Positions 20,905-32,979 of a stretch of DNA of 64,000 nucleotides are shown piece after piece. The notes under the pieces are model-generated. The model saw only the letters and a program-made list of their open reading frames with translations, was not told the origin of the DNA and searched no databases. How positions within the stretch are numbered: the first letter of the stretch is position 1; each line of letters starts with the position of its first letter. The position numbers and the translations under genes were made by a program. Origin of the DNA: Thelonectria olida (taxonomy: Eukaryota; Ascomycota; Sordariomycetes; Hypocreales; Nectriaceae). The stretch is taken from contig JAGPYM010000016.1 of assembly GCA_020736575.1 (NCBI GenBank), forward strand, positions 248,001 to 312,000, written 5' to 3'.

Positions 20905-23688
20905 TCACGCCGCGCTTGCTCTTGGGACACGCCGTGACGCCGGCATGGAATTATATAGATGGCTCGAGATGGGTGTGGAATGCGAGAAACATGGAACATG
21001 GCTTACGATACAACTCTGCGAGGACTGACCTTCCTGGACTCCCTATGTATATAAGTTAATTTCAGCCAACGCAACTTTTGGGCGGGCGTTCTCAAAGTCT
21101 TAGACGCCCCCTTTCGCGTCTACTCTTTTGAATGCAATGAAAGGTTTGCACCTTTAGTCACCTTCATCACCGTTGCCTTGTTTTGTGAGTTAAACGCAAT
21201 ACGGTATCTTTATTCCGGAACAATCCGCATGTGCCAATACGAGAACAGGTACACGGCAGAATGCTGTCAAGTTGTAGAACGACGGCATACTCCCGACACA
21301 AGGCGCTCAATTTTTCTACTAGTTTCAAATCCAAATTAAGAACAACGTGATATTTGTTTCATCGCGAATTCGGGCATGATACTAACAGCCACCTCAATTT
21401 AAACGTCTACCGACGCCACAGTCACTCACGGAGCTGTACATGGTAATGTCTCTGAACCATCGCGCTAAAGTTTCACATCCAATCTATGATACTTGCTGCT
21501 CAGCTTATCATGCAACCTAACTTCAATGATGCTCTATGAGGAGCATCGTGATGGTAGTCTCCAGTGGTTCTAATCTCATACCACTGGTTGCGTCTCCTCG
21601 TTGTCCGAGAATAGTCGTTGAAATTTAGAATCAGGTTGCTTAGTAAAAGCCCGTACCCATCATCTGGACACATTGATTGAGACCTGTGAGTAACTAGCGT
21701 TGAGTCATCTCATATACCGACACGAAATCATTGTGCGATTGATTGCCCACGGAAGACCTCTTCAAATAGTAATCTCTGATACTACAGACCATCTAGAACC
21801 AACTTCATGGCGCCGTAGGAACAAGCACAAGGCAATGAGATATGTCAAGGTTGACAGCAGCAAGATAAAGTCAACAAAGCTTTGGATAAGAGCAAAAAGA
21901 GGATTTGCATGATAATGCACCATTCTGATGAAGTTTACGTCTTAATTGCGCAATGAATTTTGTTATTTACGTCAGCTCACTTACCTGACGCCATCCTAGC
22001 CTTAATGCAACACAGTATTACTATATGAATAGTCCTTGGACCATGACGGGGCTCGCGCGAGTAATCGCCTAGGAGCTCATTCTCTGCTCAAGGAAGCGTC
22101 GCCAGCATTGGCAGCCCCCACGTGTACGATGAGCGGAGCACTGGCAATGATAGTAGCCTTGCATAGGATGAGATGATGTGGCCGAATCATGGGTGTTGAG
22201 GCTAAGTTGCCCTTTTCTGCGAGTCGTACCCAAGTTACACCAAACATTGACAGGCATGTTGAGCCAGGATAATGTGTAGTCAGCTCATCTTGAGCCTCCT
22301 GCAGATCATCATTTGAATCTTGACTAATGTACCAAGGAGACGAAGGCATCGTGATAGGAAATGTTGGCCCATTTTATCATCGTAACCCAGCACTCTCACG
22401 AATCTTGGAGGAAAACGTGGTTCGAATTGTCGAAGATGCAACATCTGCATTATTCAACATCCTGGCGCCAACATGCATGTATGATGTTGGGTTTAGAACA
22501 ACCGTTCCTGGTCACATCGCTCTCGACGTATCACATCGCACTCACCTTGGCAGAAAACTCCCGATTGGAATGACATGGGATTCTCTCACCGAGACAGTAC
22601 CATCGAAGTGGGTGTATCTTATGACTTCTGAGACCATTCCCCAGATAGGCTGTACCTCGGATTGCCGCGTTGGTGATGATTAGCCCAAAGGAACACAACC
22701 AACAGAAACAGCTCCCCCAAGACAAACATGGTCCATCGTATCATTCAAGCTACTTCCTACTCAATGCCTGACCCTGCCCAAGGGAAATACCCTGCCGACA
22801 AGACGTGCCTGCAGAACGCACTGAGACGGAACCGGTCCGAGAGCGGTCCGCGGTGATCATATGCCAATCGGATATTCCGCCCAGCAAGAAATGGACTCCA
22901 CACTCCACTGTCGAAGGATGTCGGATCTACGGGGAAGATGCCCTTATTATCATGTATGCTATGTCTTAGAGTGGCACGTTGTCGGCCTGAATGAATCGCG
23001 CACGCAGACATGGGTGCGAGTCAAACCCCATGCTATCTGCCGTCGACTCCTATTTGGGAGCAATGTTATTGCCAACCCCTCTTTCCGTCAACTGCTGTAG
23101 TGTCTGGTGTCCACGTGGCAATGTATTCATACTGAAGGATCCGAAGCCTCCGAACCAATATGGTAGTCTCGACAGAGACGTCCCCTGCAACGGCATAACA
23201 TCTTCACTCGTTCCGGACCGAGAGCCAAGTCCATTGTACTTCACATAGACTCCTGTCAGCCCCAGACTAATCATTCGATCCCGTCCCCGTCCAGCTTTCC
23301 CCCACTGATCAACAGAGGGGGGACGGTGGAGTGTCACATTCATGCGGGGAATAAAACGCTTCCTAGCAACAGCCTTGGCTGATGCGGACACCATCTCAGG
23401 AAATCAACATGGAACACTTATCCACCCTATCTCACGACATCTGGTCATGTTTGGGCAGCCTCGCTTAAACATACCCTGTTTTCATAGATCCGTTGGTCCA
23501 TATCCCCGCAGGCCCGGAGCCGCAGCTGCAGCTGAATCGCGGGGTTCATGTATGTTGATGATTGACGTTGCAATTGGTATATATATCTTGCAGACGTCGA
23601 GCTTTGATCGTACAGTTTCCTCCATCATAGCAATCGAATTGTATTATTAAATCGCTCTTCATCTATTTCCCTGCTCCCTCCTCTAGCC
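20905..23688. other. 2.8-kb gene-poor region with possible coding relics
   Basis: No intact gene is recognised. On the minus strand at 23050-23394 a frame of 114 codons has protein-like composition, and shifted frames down to about 22757 may continue it through a stop at 23050, which suggests a decayed gene of unknown family. The plus-strand frame at 22327-22683 is unsupported. The right end is the promoter of the alcohol dehydrogenase gene. Confidence 0.4.
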
Positions 23689-24898
23689 ATGGCTACCTTT
23701 GAGATCCCCGAGCTGCAGCGAGCTGCCGTCCGTCAGGGCACCGGCCCAACGTCGACCACAGTCATCCAAAAGATCCCTGTTCCCAAGCCAGGCTTCGGTG
23801 AAATCCTCGTCAAGATCAATTGGTCGGGTTTCTGTGGTTCTGACAAGTCCCTGCTGCACGATGATTGGAGTGCGTTTGGACTGGACATGATGCCGGTGAC
23901 GAAGGGCATTGCAGGCCACGAAGGTGCCGGTATAGTTGTTGCAGTTGGCGAGGGGATGGAGAACAGGTGGAAGTTGGGTGATCGTGCGGGAGTGAAGTGG
24001 ATTGCGAGCACATGTGGCGCGTGCGAGTTCTGTCTGAATGGTGTTGATGAGGTTCACTGCGTCAAGCAAACCAATAGTGGCTTTTCAGTTCCCGGCACGT
24101 TCCAGGAATACTGCATCGCCGATGGCCGTTATACTTCTAAGCTGCCCGACGGTGTGTCGGACGAAGAGGCCGGTCCTATCATGTGTGGAGGCGTGACTGC
24201 TTACACTGCATGCAAGAGGTAAGCCAAGACGTTTCCAGTTGGGGACATATCTCAAAGGAAACTCACTAACCTCGCGGTCTCTAGATCGGGAGTGCAGCCT
24301 GGCCAGTGGATTGTCCTCCCCGGAGCCGGTGGCGGACTGGGGCACTTTGCCGTTCAATATGCGCGTGCCATGGGGATGAGGGTAATTGCAATTGACGGCG
24401 GCGACCACAAGCGTGACCTCTGTTTGAAGCTCGGTGCCGAGGTCTTTATTGACTTCAAGACCACTCAGAACATCGTGAATGAGATCATGAGAATAACCAC
24501 GTACGGCGCCCACGGAGTCATCGTTACGGCCGCGACCAAGGCAGCCTACGAGTCCGCGCCCTCGTTCCTGAGGCCCAACGGCACTGTTGTGGCTGTTGGA
24601 CTTCCTCAAGACAGCTCTATTATTGCTGGAGCTCCCCCAATGACCATGGTTCTACGACGTCTCAACATTGTTGGCAGCGTCGTCGGCAGCTTGAAGGATG
24701 TAGAGGAGGCTCTCGACTTTACCGCTCGAGGCCTTGTCCACGTGAGTAGCACCCTATTCCCCAGTCCTGAGAATCCGTGAACTAATATGCGTCTAGCCAA
24801 TCCTTGAAAAAGGAAAGTTGGAAGATGTGAATACCTTTGTCGACAAGCTGGTCAAAGGACAGATTGCGGGACGTGCTGTTCTGCAGGTCGCGGAGTAA
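23689..24898 (+). CDS. Zinc-dependent medium-chain alcohol dehydrogenase
   Basis: Exons 23689-24218, 24285-24741 and 24797-24898 give 362 residues, normal for yeast ADH1-type enzymes. Both introns have good donors (GTAAGC, GTGAGT). The catalytic zinc ligands are in SGFCGSDKSL and GHEGAG. The structural zinc site is CGACEFC followed by a final Cys after eight residues, one more than the x7 usual in yeast ADH1. The NAD(P) fold carries GAGGGLGHFAVQYA. The enzyme should interconvert alcohols with aldehydes or ketones. Its neighbours give no pathway hint. Confidence 0.9.
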
Positions 24899-25678
24899 GA
24901 TCGTTGTTCATGCCAACAGTGTATATAGAAGAGTAATGAATATAGGTCTCATTTCAAAGTGATATGGCGTGTTAGTTCCTAATTGCTTAAAGATATTCCC
25001 CATTACACAATCGCATCATCTCGCCATCGACGCAGAGCGTTCATAACGTTTCACCGGACTGGTTCAAACTCAACGCCTAACTACTATCACCATACTAGTA
25101 GTGAGTGAGCTCCAAAGGTACTTTTCTTGCACTGGAGAGAGGCGTTGATTACGTGCTTGCGCCGTTGGGATGGTCTTGGAGTGTTGAACGAGGTATATCC
25201 GATTTGATCCAGGCTGATTTGATGTTTCTAGTCGCAATGGCCTCGTCGATAGCAAATCGAAGTTGACCTTAGTATTTCGGCATAGCTGATTTCAAATACC
25301 TAATCAAAATTCAAATCCATTCCATGATGGGGCTGATGATGGGGAAAACGCGCTGTTGGCCGTGACGTTTTGGGGAGGGTGGCGTCAAGCGTTCATGGCA
25401 GCCTCGTCTCCAAATCTTCGACTCGGTAATTAAGGCTGACGTTTCACTTGCGCTCATCTTCACTTCGGCTGCCGTTTGCCCTCCCCTCAAGCCACTCTTT
25501 CAATGCCAGAAGACGCCCTGAAATGCCATAGACCCTCCCCAACTGCAGCAATATTATTGAGAGACATTGCATTCGTTTAGTATTACCCGTTTACCCGTTA
25601 TCCACACCGCCGGCCCCCGATCAGTGCGGGGCCAGTTAATGCCTCAATCTCGGTCCCCGGGAGAGGCGGCGCACGGAA
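24899..25678. other. Intergenic region before the GTPase-patatin gene
   Basis: About 780 bases with no supported gene. It contains the 3' end of the alcohol dehydrogenase gene and the promoter of the next gene. Confidence 0.5.
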
Positions 25679-28600
25679 ATGGAGCGTCCCGAGCCAGAGG
25701 GCCTCTCTTGTGGTGGCTGCCAGGGAGCTCAGAGCAAGCTCTACTGCTTTAGTTGTCAATCCCACTTCTGCCATGGCTGCTGGACGAAGCAGCATCCGCC
25801 GGAGAACCCTTGGGCCGCCAAGCACGAGAAGATCGACTCAGACGTGTATCAGCGCCTTGAGGGGACGTTCAATCCGCCCTCGGATGCCAAGATCCAGGAC
25901 AAGCTGCACCGAGACGACGAAGAGACGACATGGTTTGCTGTAAAGCGAGATGCCAACGGCCATCCTAAGATCCTCCATGACTCGGGCCGCTATGCGTCTC
26001 TCGTGGCCCATGGCTCCTGCGGCGGCGAGCACTTGGCTCGATTCCCTGCCTTGGTCTCCTTTGTGGGACAGACGGGCGCTGGGAAGAGCACCTTGATCAA
26101 GATGCTGATCGAGCGGCGGCTAGCATCTCGCATCGGCGGAGGTAGCATTGACAGGGCCTCTGCCAGGGAGTTGTTCGCAACGCCAGTCGTTGGCTCGTAT
26201 GAGAACGACATTGATCCGACTTCCGGAGATGTGCATCTCTACGCAGACCCGTCTTCCTACTTTGAAGAGCGCCCGATCTTCTACGTCGATAGCGAAGGGC
26301 TAGAAGCTGGCGAGAAGAATCCAATTGCTATGAGGTGGAGAGACTCCTCGCAAAATGAACGGCCGACCCCTGGTGGAAAGCCACCCAAGTCGGGCAGGAC
26401 AAGGAGCAGACTCACTAAGAAGTGGCGGTTCTCGAGAGAGGTATCTCGGAACCTCAACTGGGGGGACGGGTCGGAACACAAAAAGCGGGAGTTTGCGGTG
26501 ACGCATCTCTATCCTCGGATCCTCTACACTTTCTCAGACGTAATTGTCTTTGTGCTTCGCAACTCACGGTACTGTATCACAACCCTTGTCGCGGGAACGA
26601 TGGGCCGGATAAACCATTACTGACGGGAGCACCTCAGGACATTCGAATCCGCTGTGGTGACAAGACTCATCGACTGGGCCGTGGAAGTGCTCAACGCCTC
26701 GACCAACCAACCTCGATTACCACATGCCATCATCGCCGTCAACGCAGCAATCTCAAAGACCCCTGTCCAGAGATGGGACGTCGAGGACGCAACCAACAGG
26801 CTTCTAGGCAGCGTCAACGAGTCAACACCGTCTGAACGAGCTACAGAGCGCATTCGCGCACTGATGAAGCACTGGGACCTTCCCGAGAAGCCCGTCCGAA
26901 GCGTCCGCGACCTGCTGCTGTGCTACTACTCCTCTGTCCGCGTCGTCTTCATTCCGGATGATAACCAGTACCTGAGGCTGGAGGCACAAACCGAAAAGCT
27001 TCACGGCGAAATCCAGTCGGCATGCGAGAGCTCGATGATGAGCAAGAAGAAGGCTAGGATGCTCATGAATGCCGATGAGTTGGATGAGCTGTTTCAGGCC
27101 GCTTTCGACCACTTCTCTCGGAGCCCCGACGCAACGTTCGACCTAATCAAGGCGGCTCGGAAGAATACACCCATCCCCCGAGACTTTGCTGGCAATCTCA
27201 CGAAGATTGCCGTCGCCATTCGAGACACGCTCCAGAAAGAGCGTAACATTACCGGACACGATGTGTTCAAGCCGCTGAGCTTGATGGCAGCGAGTTCTAT
27301 CCTTCTCGAGTGTACTAGGAGCAACTGGAAAGGTGAGCAGTGTGGATGTCGGAGCGCGTGCCTGGCTAACAGAAACCCTTTTCAGGCTCGGCCCTGGAGT
27401 TCTTCGAGGCAAATTATAGTGAACCCTGCCTAAATGCGTTGCAGGACTTTTGCAAACAGTTCTGGCCATGCGAATATGCTGATATCGGGACACGCGGGAA
27501 AGGCCGCTGCGTCAACACCCTTGCACGACATCAAAAAGGTCATCAGATGAAGGGCAAGCAGGTTCCCGGAGAATACGTCGCCTCCTTCACCTTTGACGGC
27601 TTACTGCCCCTCTGGCTGAACTGGATCCGCGACTGGCTGGACCGATTCCAGTCCTATCTCCTCCAGCACCCACGCACCAGAGAAGAGGACATGATACCCA
27701 AGATCCACCGGCATAACCTGCACCGCTTCTTCGAGCAGGTGGGCGGATCGTTTGCCTACGTCAACCACTCAGTCTGTATGTGCTGCGTCCGAGAGCTGCC
27801 CGAACACCCTCTCCAGTGTGGACACGTACTCTGTACCTTGTGTATGAAGGCTTATGGCGTTCTCGACGATCGCCTCAAGGCAAAGGGGGCGATTGCTGTT
27901 CAACCTGGTCACATCAGCCTGCACCGATGTCCGTTGCACTCGACGCAACGAGCCGGCTTCGAATTCGTTGAGCCCAGGACCATATCGTTGAAACCTGACT
28001 GGGCTGGTGTTAGACTGCTCTGTCTCGACGGGTAACGTCATTATTCTATCCCACACAGCGTGGACACGCTAACTTGTCTGCTTATCAGGGGAGGCATCCG
28101 AGGGATCGTAGAACTCGAGGTCCTGCGGCACATTGAGATGGAACTAGGCGGTCTTGTTCCCATCCAGTCGTTCTTTGATCTAATTGTTGGAACCAGGTTC
28201 GTCCATGCACTTGCTTGATTGCTTCAGAAGGTTATTCGGTCCCTCTGACAACATGTCCTGTAGTACTGGCGGAATTATCGCTACCGGCCTCGGCATCAAG
28301 AATTGGAGGGTGACTAATTGTATTACGAAGTTTATGACCTTGGCCGACAAGGCCTTCACGAAAAGGCTGCTGCCAGGCTTACACGACATCCCAATCATTG
28401 GCAAAGCAGGCCGAAGGTATCATACGAAACCATTCGAGGAAGTCCTCCAGCACACCTTTAAAGACGACTCTCTCTTCGGCGGTTACTACATTGATCCAAG
28501 TAACTACAGGACAAGAGTAGCGCTGACGTCGACCACGGCAACGGGGAGCACGCCTGTTGTACTGGCAAACTACAACAGGCCAGACGAGTCTCCATGTAAG

Positions 28601-30577
28601 CACTTGGAGCGACTATGGGCCCAATAGTCCGCTAACTGGTATTCAGTCACCGACTTTCTTCGGCCGGATCATCCTGAGGACGAGCTCAAGATCTGGGAAG
28701 CGTAAGTCGCTCTCGCTACTTTCCAGACAACCCAAAGGCTCATGCATCGCACAATAGGATTCGGGCCACTACGGCTGCTCCAGGCTACTTCAAACCATTT
28801 ACTAAACCGGAGACGGGTCAACGCTTTGTCGACGGAGCCGTGTATCACAACAATCCGATCTATGTGGCCTTCGAGGAGAGCAAACTCTTGTGGCCCGATG
28901 TGCGGCACCGCTTGCCTGATATCATACTCTCGATTGGGACGGGACATAATCGTCAAAAGAACGACGCCATTCGGCTTGATATGGACACAGAGTATTCGCT
29001 GAAGATCTCCAGGACAGCGCCTCCAGACGTCAACGGGGCCGAAAACGACCTCTCTAGAGTGTTTCAAAATTTCAGGATGATGTTCGCCCGCATGTCTAAC
29101 GTTTTGAGCTCGCATATTCGATGGGTGTCCTTTGAGAGGGAAGTAACACTACCGGTACCCCTAGAGAAGACTAAAGATGCGAGATCGCGACTGCAGCGAA
29201 TCGATCCGCCCTTAGGCTACGACCCGCCGTCGCTCGACGATAAGGCCAAAATGATTGACTTGAAGAGAACCGTTAATGAGGTTCTCACCAAAAACCCGCG
29301 CCAGAGAAGGCAGATTCGATATGTGGCTCGTCGACTTATAGCATCGTCTTTCTATTTTGAGAAGCTTCGCCATGATGGGATTGGGTCTGGTCACTACCAG
29401 TGCGATGGTAAGGCTGAGGGACCATGGGTTATGGCATGGCAAGGCAATCAAGCTAACGTCACAAGGGCGCATTCTATGCAGGTTCCCGAATAACTCGGAC
29501 GAACTCAGTCATCTCGGTAACTTCCTCCGCAGTCAACAGTGTCAAGGAAGCAACGAAAATGGCCAGCGAGACTATCCGATGTTTTGTATCGAGGAACAGG
29601 GGCGGCCTCGTTTTGACATGGAGATAAGCTCCTCAGTGGTAGACAAGATGTGCCAAGGGCAGCTCTCGATATTTGACTTTGACAGAGTCGTGTTTCGGGT
29701 GTCGAACAAGAACGCGGAGGTGACGCTCTCCCTGGCATTGTGGGATACGGAGGAAGGCAAGGCAGATGTGATTCCTGTCAGCGGCTTTCCCAGGCGGATA
29801 GTCGCTGAAAGCTCTCAACGTGAGTTGCTTTATTCCCGTGCTCGACAGTTTTGGATGGCGACCTTACTTTTTATGTAGCAATGCCGGCGAGCCCAAGTTT
29901 TGGCACTGTCGAGATCTCGGCGGCAGACTACTGGAAAGAAGTCGACGAATATACCAGCAGCTACAGAGAGCTCATCCAAGTCGACGACCTCGATCTCAAT
30001 AACGCAACCTCCTCGGTTGAGGTCCCCAAGAGCCGCGCATGGGGACTTTGGCAGGATGCCGGACCCTCCTGGGAGTTCCGGCGACTTCTTCGCCGCCGTA
30101 AGAAACTTCTGTAGCAACGAACCCTACTACCAAGACATACTAACCCGTATTATTAACGCGCCTCTAGGGCCTCGAATGACTGTCTCGTCTGGAAACAAAA
30201 AGCCACCAAGTCACTCGCCGTCCCAGACACCTTCGCTTAGTTCCGCCTCTAATGAGGAATCGGACGACCAACTGGGCACCCCGATCAAGGAGCTGCAACT
30301 CAATGAACCAGGGCTATCTATGAGATTCTCTAGAGATGAAGCAACGAACCGAGCCCCGGAATCTGCCCTCGAAACTGAGGAGGATGAAGATGAGCCTCTC
30401 AGTCTTTTGATACGGCGAAACCTTGGGGTCCTGCGCGGACTCGGAGCCAATGGAACGAGCATAGTGGAGATGGAGCGAGCTGTGGCACTGTCCCTGCTGG
30501 AGGGCCGGGCTGTCACACCTCACGGGCTGGGATTTGATCCAGATGACTTTGACGAGGAGCAAGACGAAGGAGATTAG
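25679..30577 (+). CDS. Zinc finger-GTPase-RING-patatin multidomain protein
   Basis: Ten exons keep one frame of 1452 residues: 25679-26568, 26638-27332, 27386-28031, 28089-28196, 28264-28595, 28647-28701, 28758-29407, 29466-29819, 29879-30097, 30168-30577. Domain order: a B-box-like cysteine/histidine finger (11-50, CGGC, CFSC, CHGC); a P-loop GTPase with GQTGAGKST at 130-138 and DSEG at 204-207, like the DTEG/DVEG G3 motif of GBP/atlastin/Sey1 GTPases; a helical region; a RING-like C-x2-C cluster at about 659-686 (CMCC, CGHVLCTLC); a patatin phospholipase domain with GGGIRG (744-749), nucleophile GTSTGG (Ser780) and dyad DGA (Asp934); and an acidic, Ser-rich C-terminus. Patatin domains cleave membrane lipids and occur as effectors in fungal NLRs. 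A self-contained sensor-effector role is inferred. Confidence 0.85.
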
Positions 30578-30857
30578 GGACCCAGTTGAGGCTCGATTGA
30601 CGGTACTATTAGACAATGTGGAAGGGGAAAGGCAGGGCGTGGAACAAATTCACACCTCCTGGGCTTCACGATAGCTCAGGTCGATGAAATTATTTTGGGT
30701 TGAGAGCAGGGATCTGGAGGTGGGCAAGGAGCCAAGGAGAAATAGCTGGGTTGACTGGTAACCACCCCTGGCTTATTGTTGTACTGCTGATTGGATGCCG
30801 CGAGAGTGGCAGTACGATATTTGGGTTGCGATATAATTATTTATATGTTAATGCCGC

Positions 30858-31186
30858 CTAGCTATCTATCTGGTATTGATATCGATAAGAATTTTTATAA
30901 TTGTCCTTGTCATTGACCAGCGCTTTGATGCTATTTTCGATAATATCCTCGAGCATGATCTTCCTTGTAATCATACAGGACGGCCGGATGGCAGCTATTA
31001 ATACGTCAGTTGCGCTCAGTCTTATAATTGTGAATATAAAAAGATCTTACTAGATTTGAGATTTCTAATGACAGCCTGGAAGTCTTCTCTCTGGTATCCG
31101 AGAACAGACTTGAAGGAGCTCTCTTTCTAGGTAATCTAGTTGGGGTTGAAATGAATTTCCTTCTCCCAGTTCGTCATATTAACCAT
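30858..31186 (-). pseudogene. Small decayed coding relic in an AT-rich stretch
   Basis: Read on the minus strand from ATG at 31186, the frame gives NMTNWEKEIHFNPN, two TAG stops, then SFKSVLGYQREDFQAVIRN. An intron-like element with GTAAGA, an ACTGAC branch and TTAATAG follows, then IMLEDIIENSIKALVN to a stop at 30858. The splice signals and the peptide character suggest a former gene. The two in-frame stops and the AT-rich setting suggest decay. No family is recognised. Confidence 0.35.
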
Positions 31187-32872
31187 AGTGCCCCTTATCT
31201 TTGCAGTTTCGCAAGCGCTTTGAATACTAGATTACGGTTTATAATGGAAAAAATACTAGCTAAATTCTGTTGGCGAGGGACGGACGAAACCTGACAAAGT
31301 TGGGATCTGTGATCTTAAAACTGGGCGCCCGCCCAACTCAAGGTTGGGAATCCTCAGCCCTCGCTCAGCAGCAGCTCAGCCCGAAGCGGCAAGAACTCAG
31401 CCCCAGACACGGAAATGGATTTTAGTGTGCTTGGGTTTCGTCTCCGAGTTTGTCGGTATCAAGGCACATAAGATGGACTGGGACGGTCCGAGAACTGTGT
31501 GATGAAGTCGCAGTATGTGAGATAGCTTCGCAATTTGAAAGACCTTCAGTGCCTGTTTGCTTGCCACTGCGGACTCGCAAGATACTAGATTCGGGTTTAA
31601 CGAAGATTTTTTGGCTGCGAAGAGCGCTATCGTCTTCCCTTTTAGCTCATCTTGGCGATGGAATCTGCACATCGGCGAAAGCAGCAATGAGGCGTCTGCT
31701 AACTATTCATAGATCCTTGTAGTTGGCTGGAGATGACGAAATCAGGTGCCGAAGCTTGCATATCAGCTTGTTGAGAACACCACTTAGAGAGGCGAGCTGG
31801 TCACCAGTTCTGGTCGGCCAATCCAATCAAACTATGCACATGTTCTCATCACATACGTAATGGGCTAGAACATGCTTTTGAAGGCAGGAAACGGACCTTT
31901 TGCCGAACGGCACAATGAGAATGGGTGAGACATGCAGGAGACTATTGGCGTCAATGTGCATGGCTGACTGTGTGCGTCCAGCCACCAAGCCAATATTGAG
32001 CTGAAATTCCGACGAAGCGCCTGGCTAGTTTCATTCTTAAGTATTACCTACATAACCGGTTGTTTACCCCGCTGCGCACACAGCCTCGTTGCGGTCCGTC
32101 CCGTCGTAATGCAGTTTCCCCCGCTTCCCATGGTACCTGTCAGTGTCTCAATATTACGATTATTGGCCTCTGGCTGACGGGACGGCATAATCTTGTGATC
32201 TTGTTGGGATGCAGCTCGGCGTGAAACGAGTATGATATCTCAACTGTTTAGCTCGACTCTCTTTTCATGGGCTTTAGGGGACTGCCCTTTCCTCCTTATG
32301 TGTACGCGTCCAACAACCCATGCGGGCTATCACAGGATCACAAGAATCCACCCCGCAAAGAGACGGCGGATAAGGTGACCATGTTGATATTGCATTTTTT
32401 GAAAGACGATCACTCCAGACTCTGTCAGCCAGTCACAGACTTGACCAGGCCTTTTCGCTTAGGCAATCTTTTCCCAATTCTAGTAGCTTGCATTGATATC
32501 CAGGGCCTAGATCTGCACTTTTCCAATAGTCGCTCGCCGCTCGGTTGACTAGCGTCGAAATGATAGGCGAACTTGGACACGCGAAAGGCTCAGGCAGTCA
32601 GCACAGCTGAGATACTAACCCAAGGAATACACACAATCGATTAACTGTATCCAAATACCGGAAATGCCAAGAGGGCGGCAAAGACTCATCACCGTAGCTA
32701 ACATCGAAAGTCTCACCCTCCAGCATCGGAAGCTTGCCTCTAGTTCCTCCGCGCTGCGCTGACCCTCTGACTGCTGCCATGGTCGTGATTGTCAAGTCTG
32801 TTTGGGCGACTTGATGGACCTTGAAAGAAGCAAAGCCCTTAAGTTTGGCGCATTCTCCAAGACTTTCTCACA

Positions 32873-32879
32873 TATAAAA
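32873..32879 (+). promoter_or_regulatory. TATA box of the tyrosinase gene
   Basis: TATAAAA about 107 bases before the ATG at 32980, at the usual distance for a fungal promoter. Confidence 0.5.
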
Positions 32880-32979
32880 GCGGGAACCCATCCAACATCC
32901 TAAGATTCTCGGATTGGACATCATCACGCTCAGCTCTGAACTCGTTTCCAATTCAACTCATCAATTGTTCCCTTTCGCC

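Larger units (their letters stand above)
30578..32979. other. 2.4-kb gene-poor region, partly AT-rich
   Basis: The first part (about 30800-31300) is distinctly AT-rich and holds a small gene relic (listed separately). The remainder shows no coding frame I can support. The last few hundred bases are the tyrosinase promoter. Confidence 0.45.

Noticed and set aside
22327..22683. 118-codon plus-strand frame
   Set aside because: No family features, no promoter or intron context, and codon use unlike the real genes.
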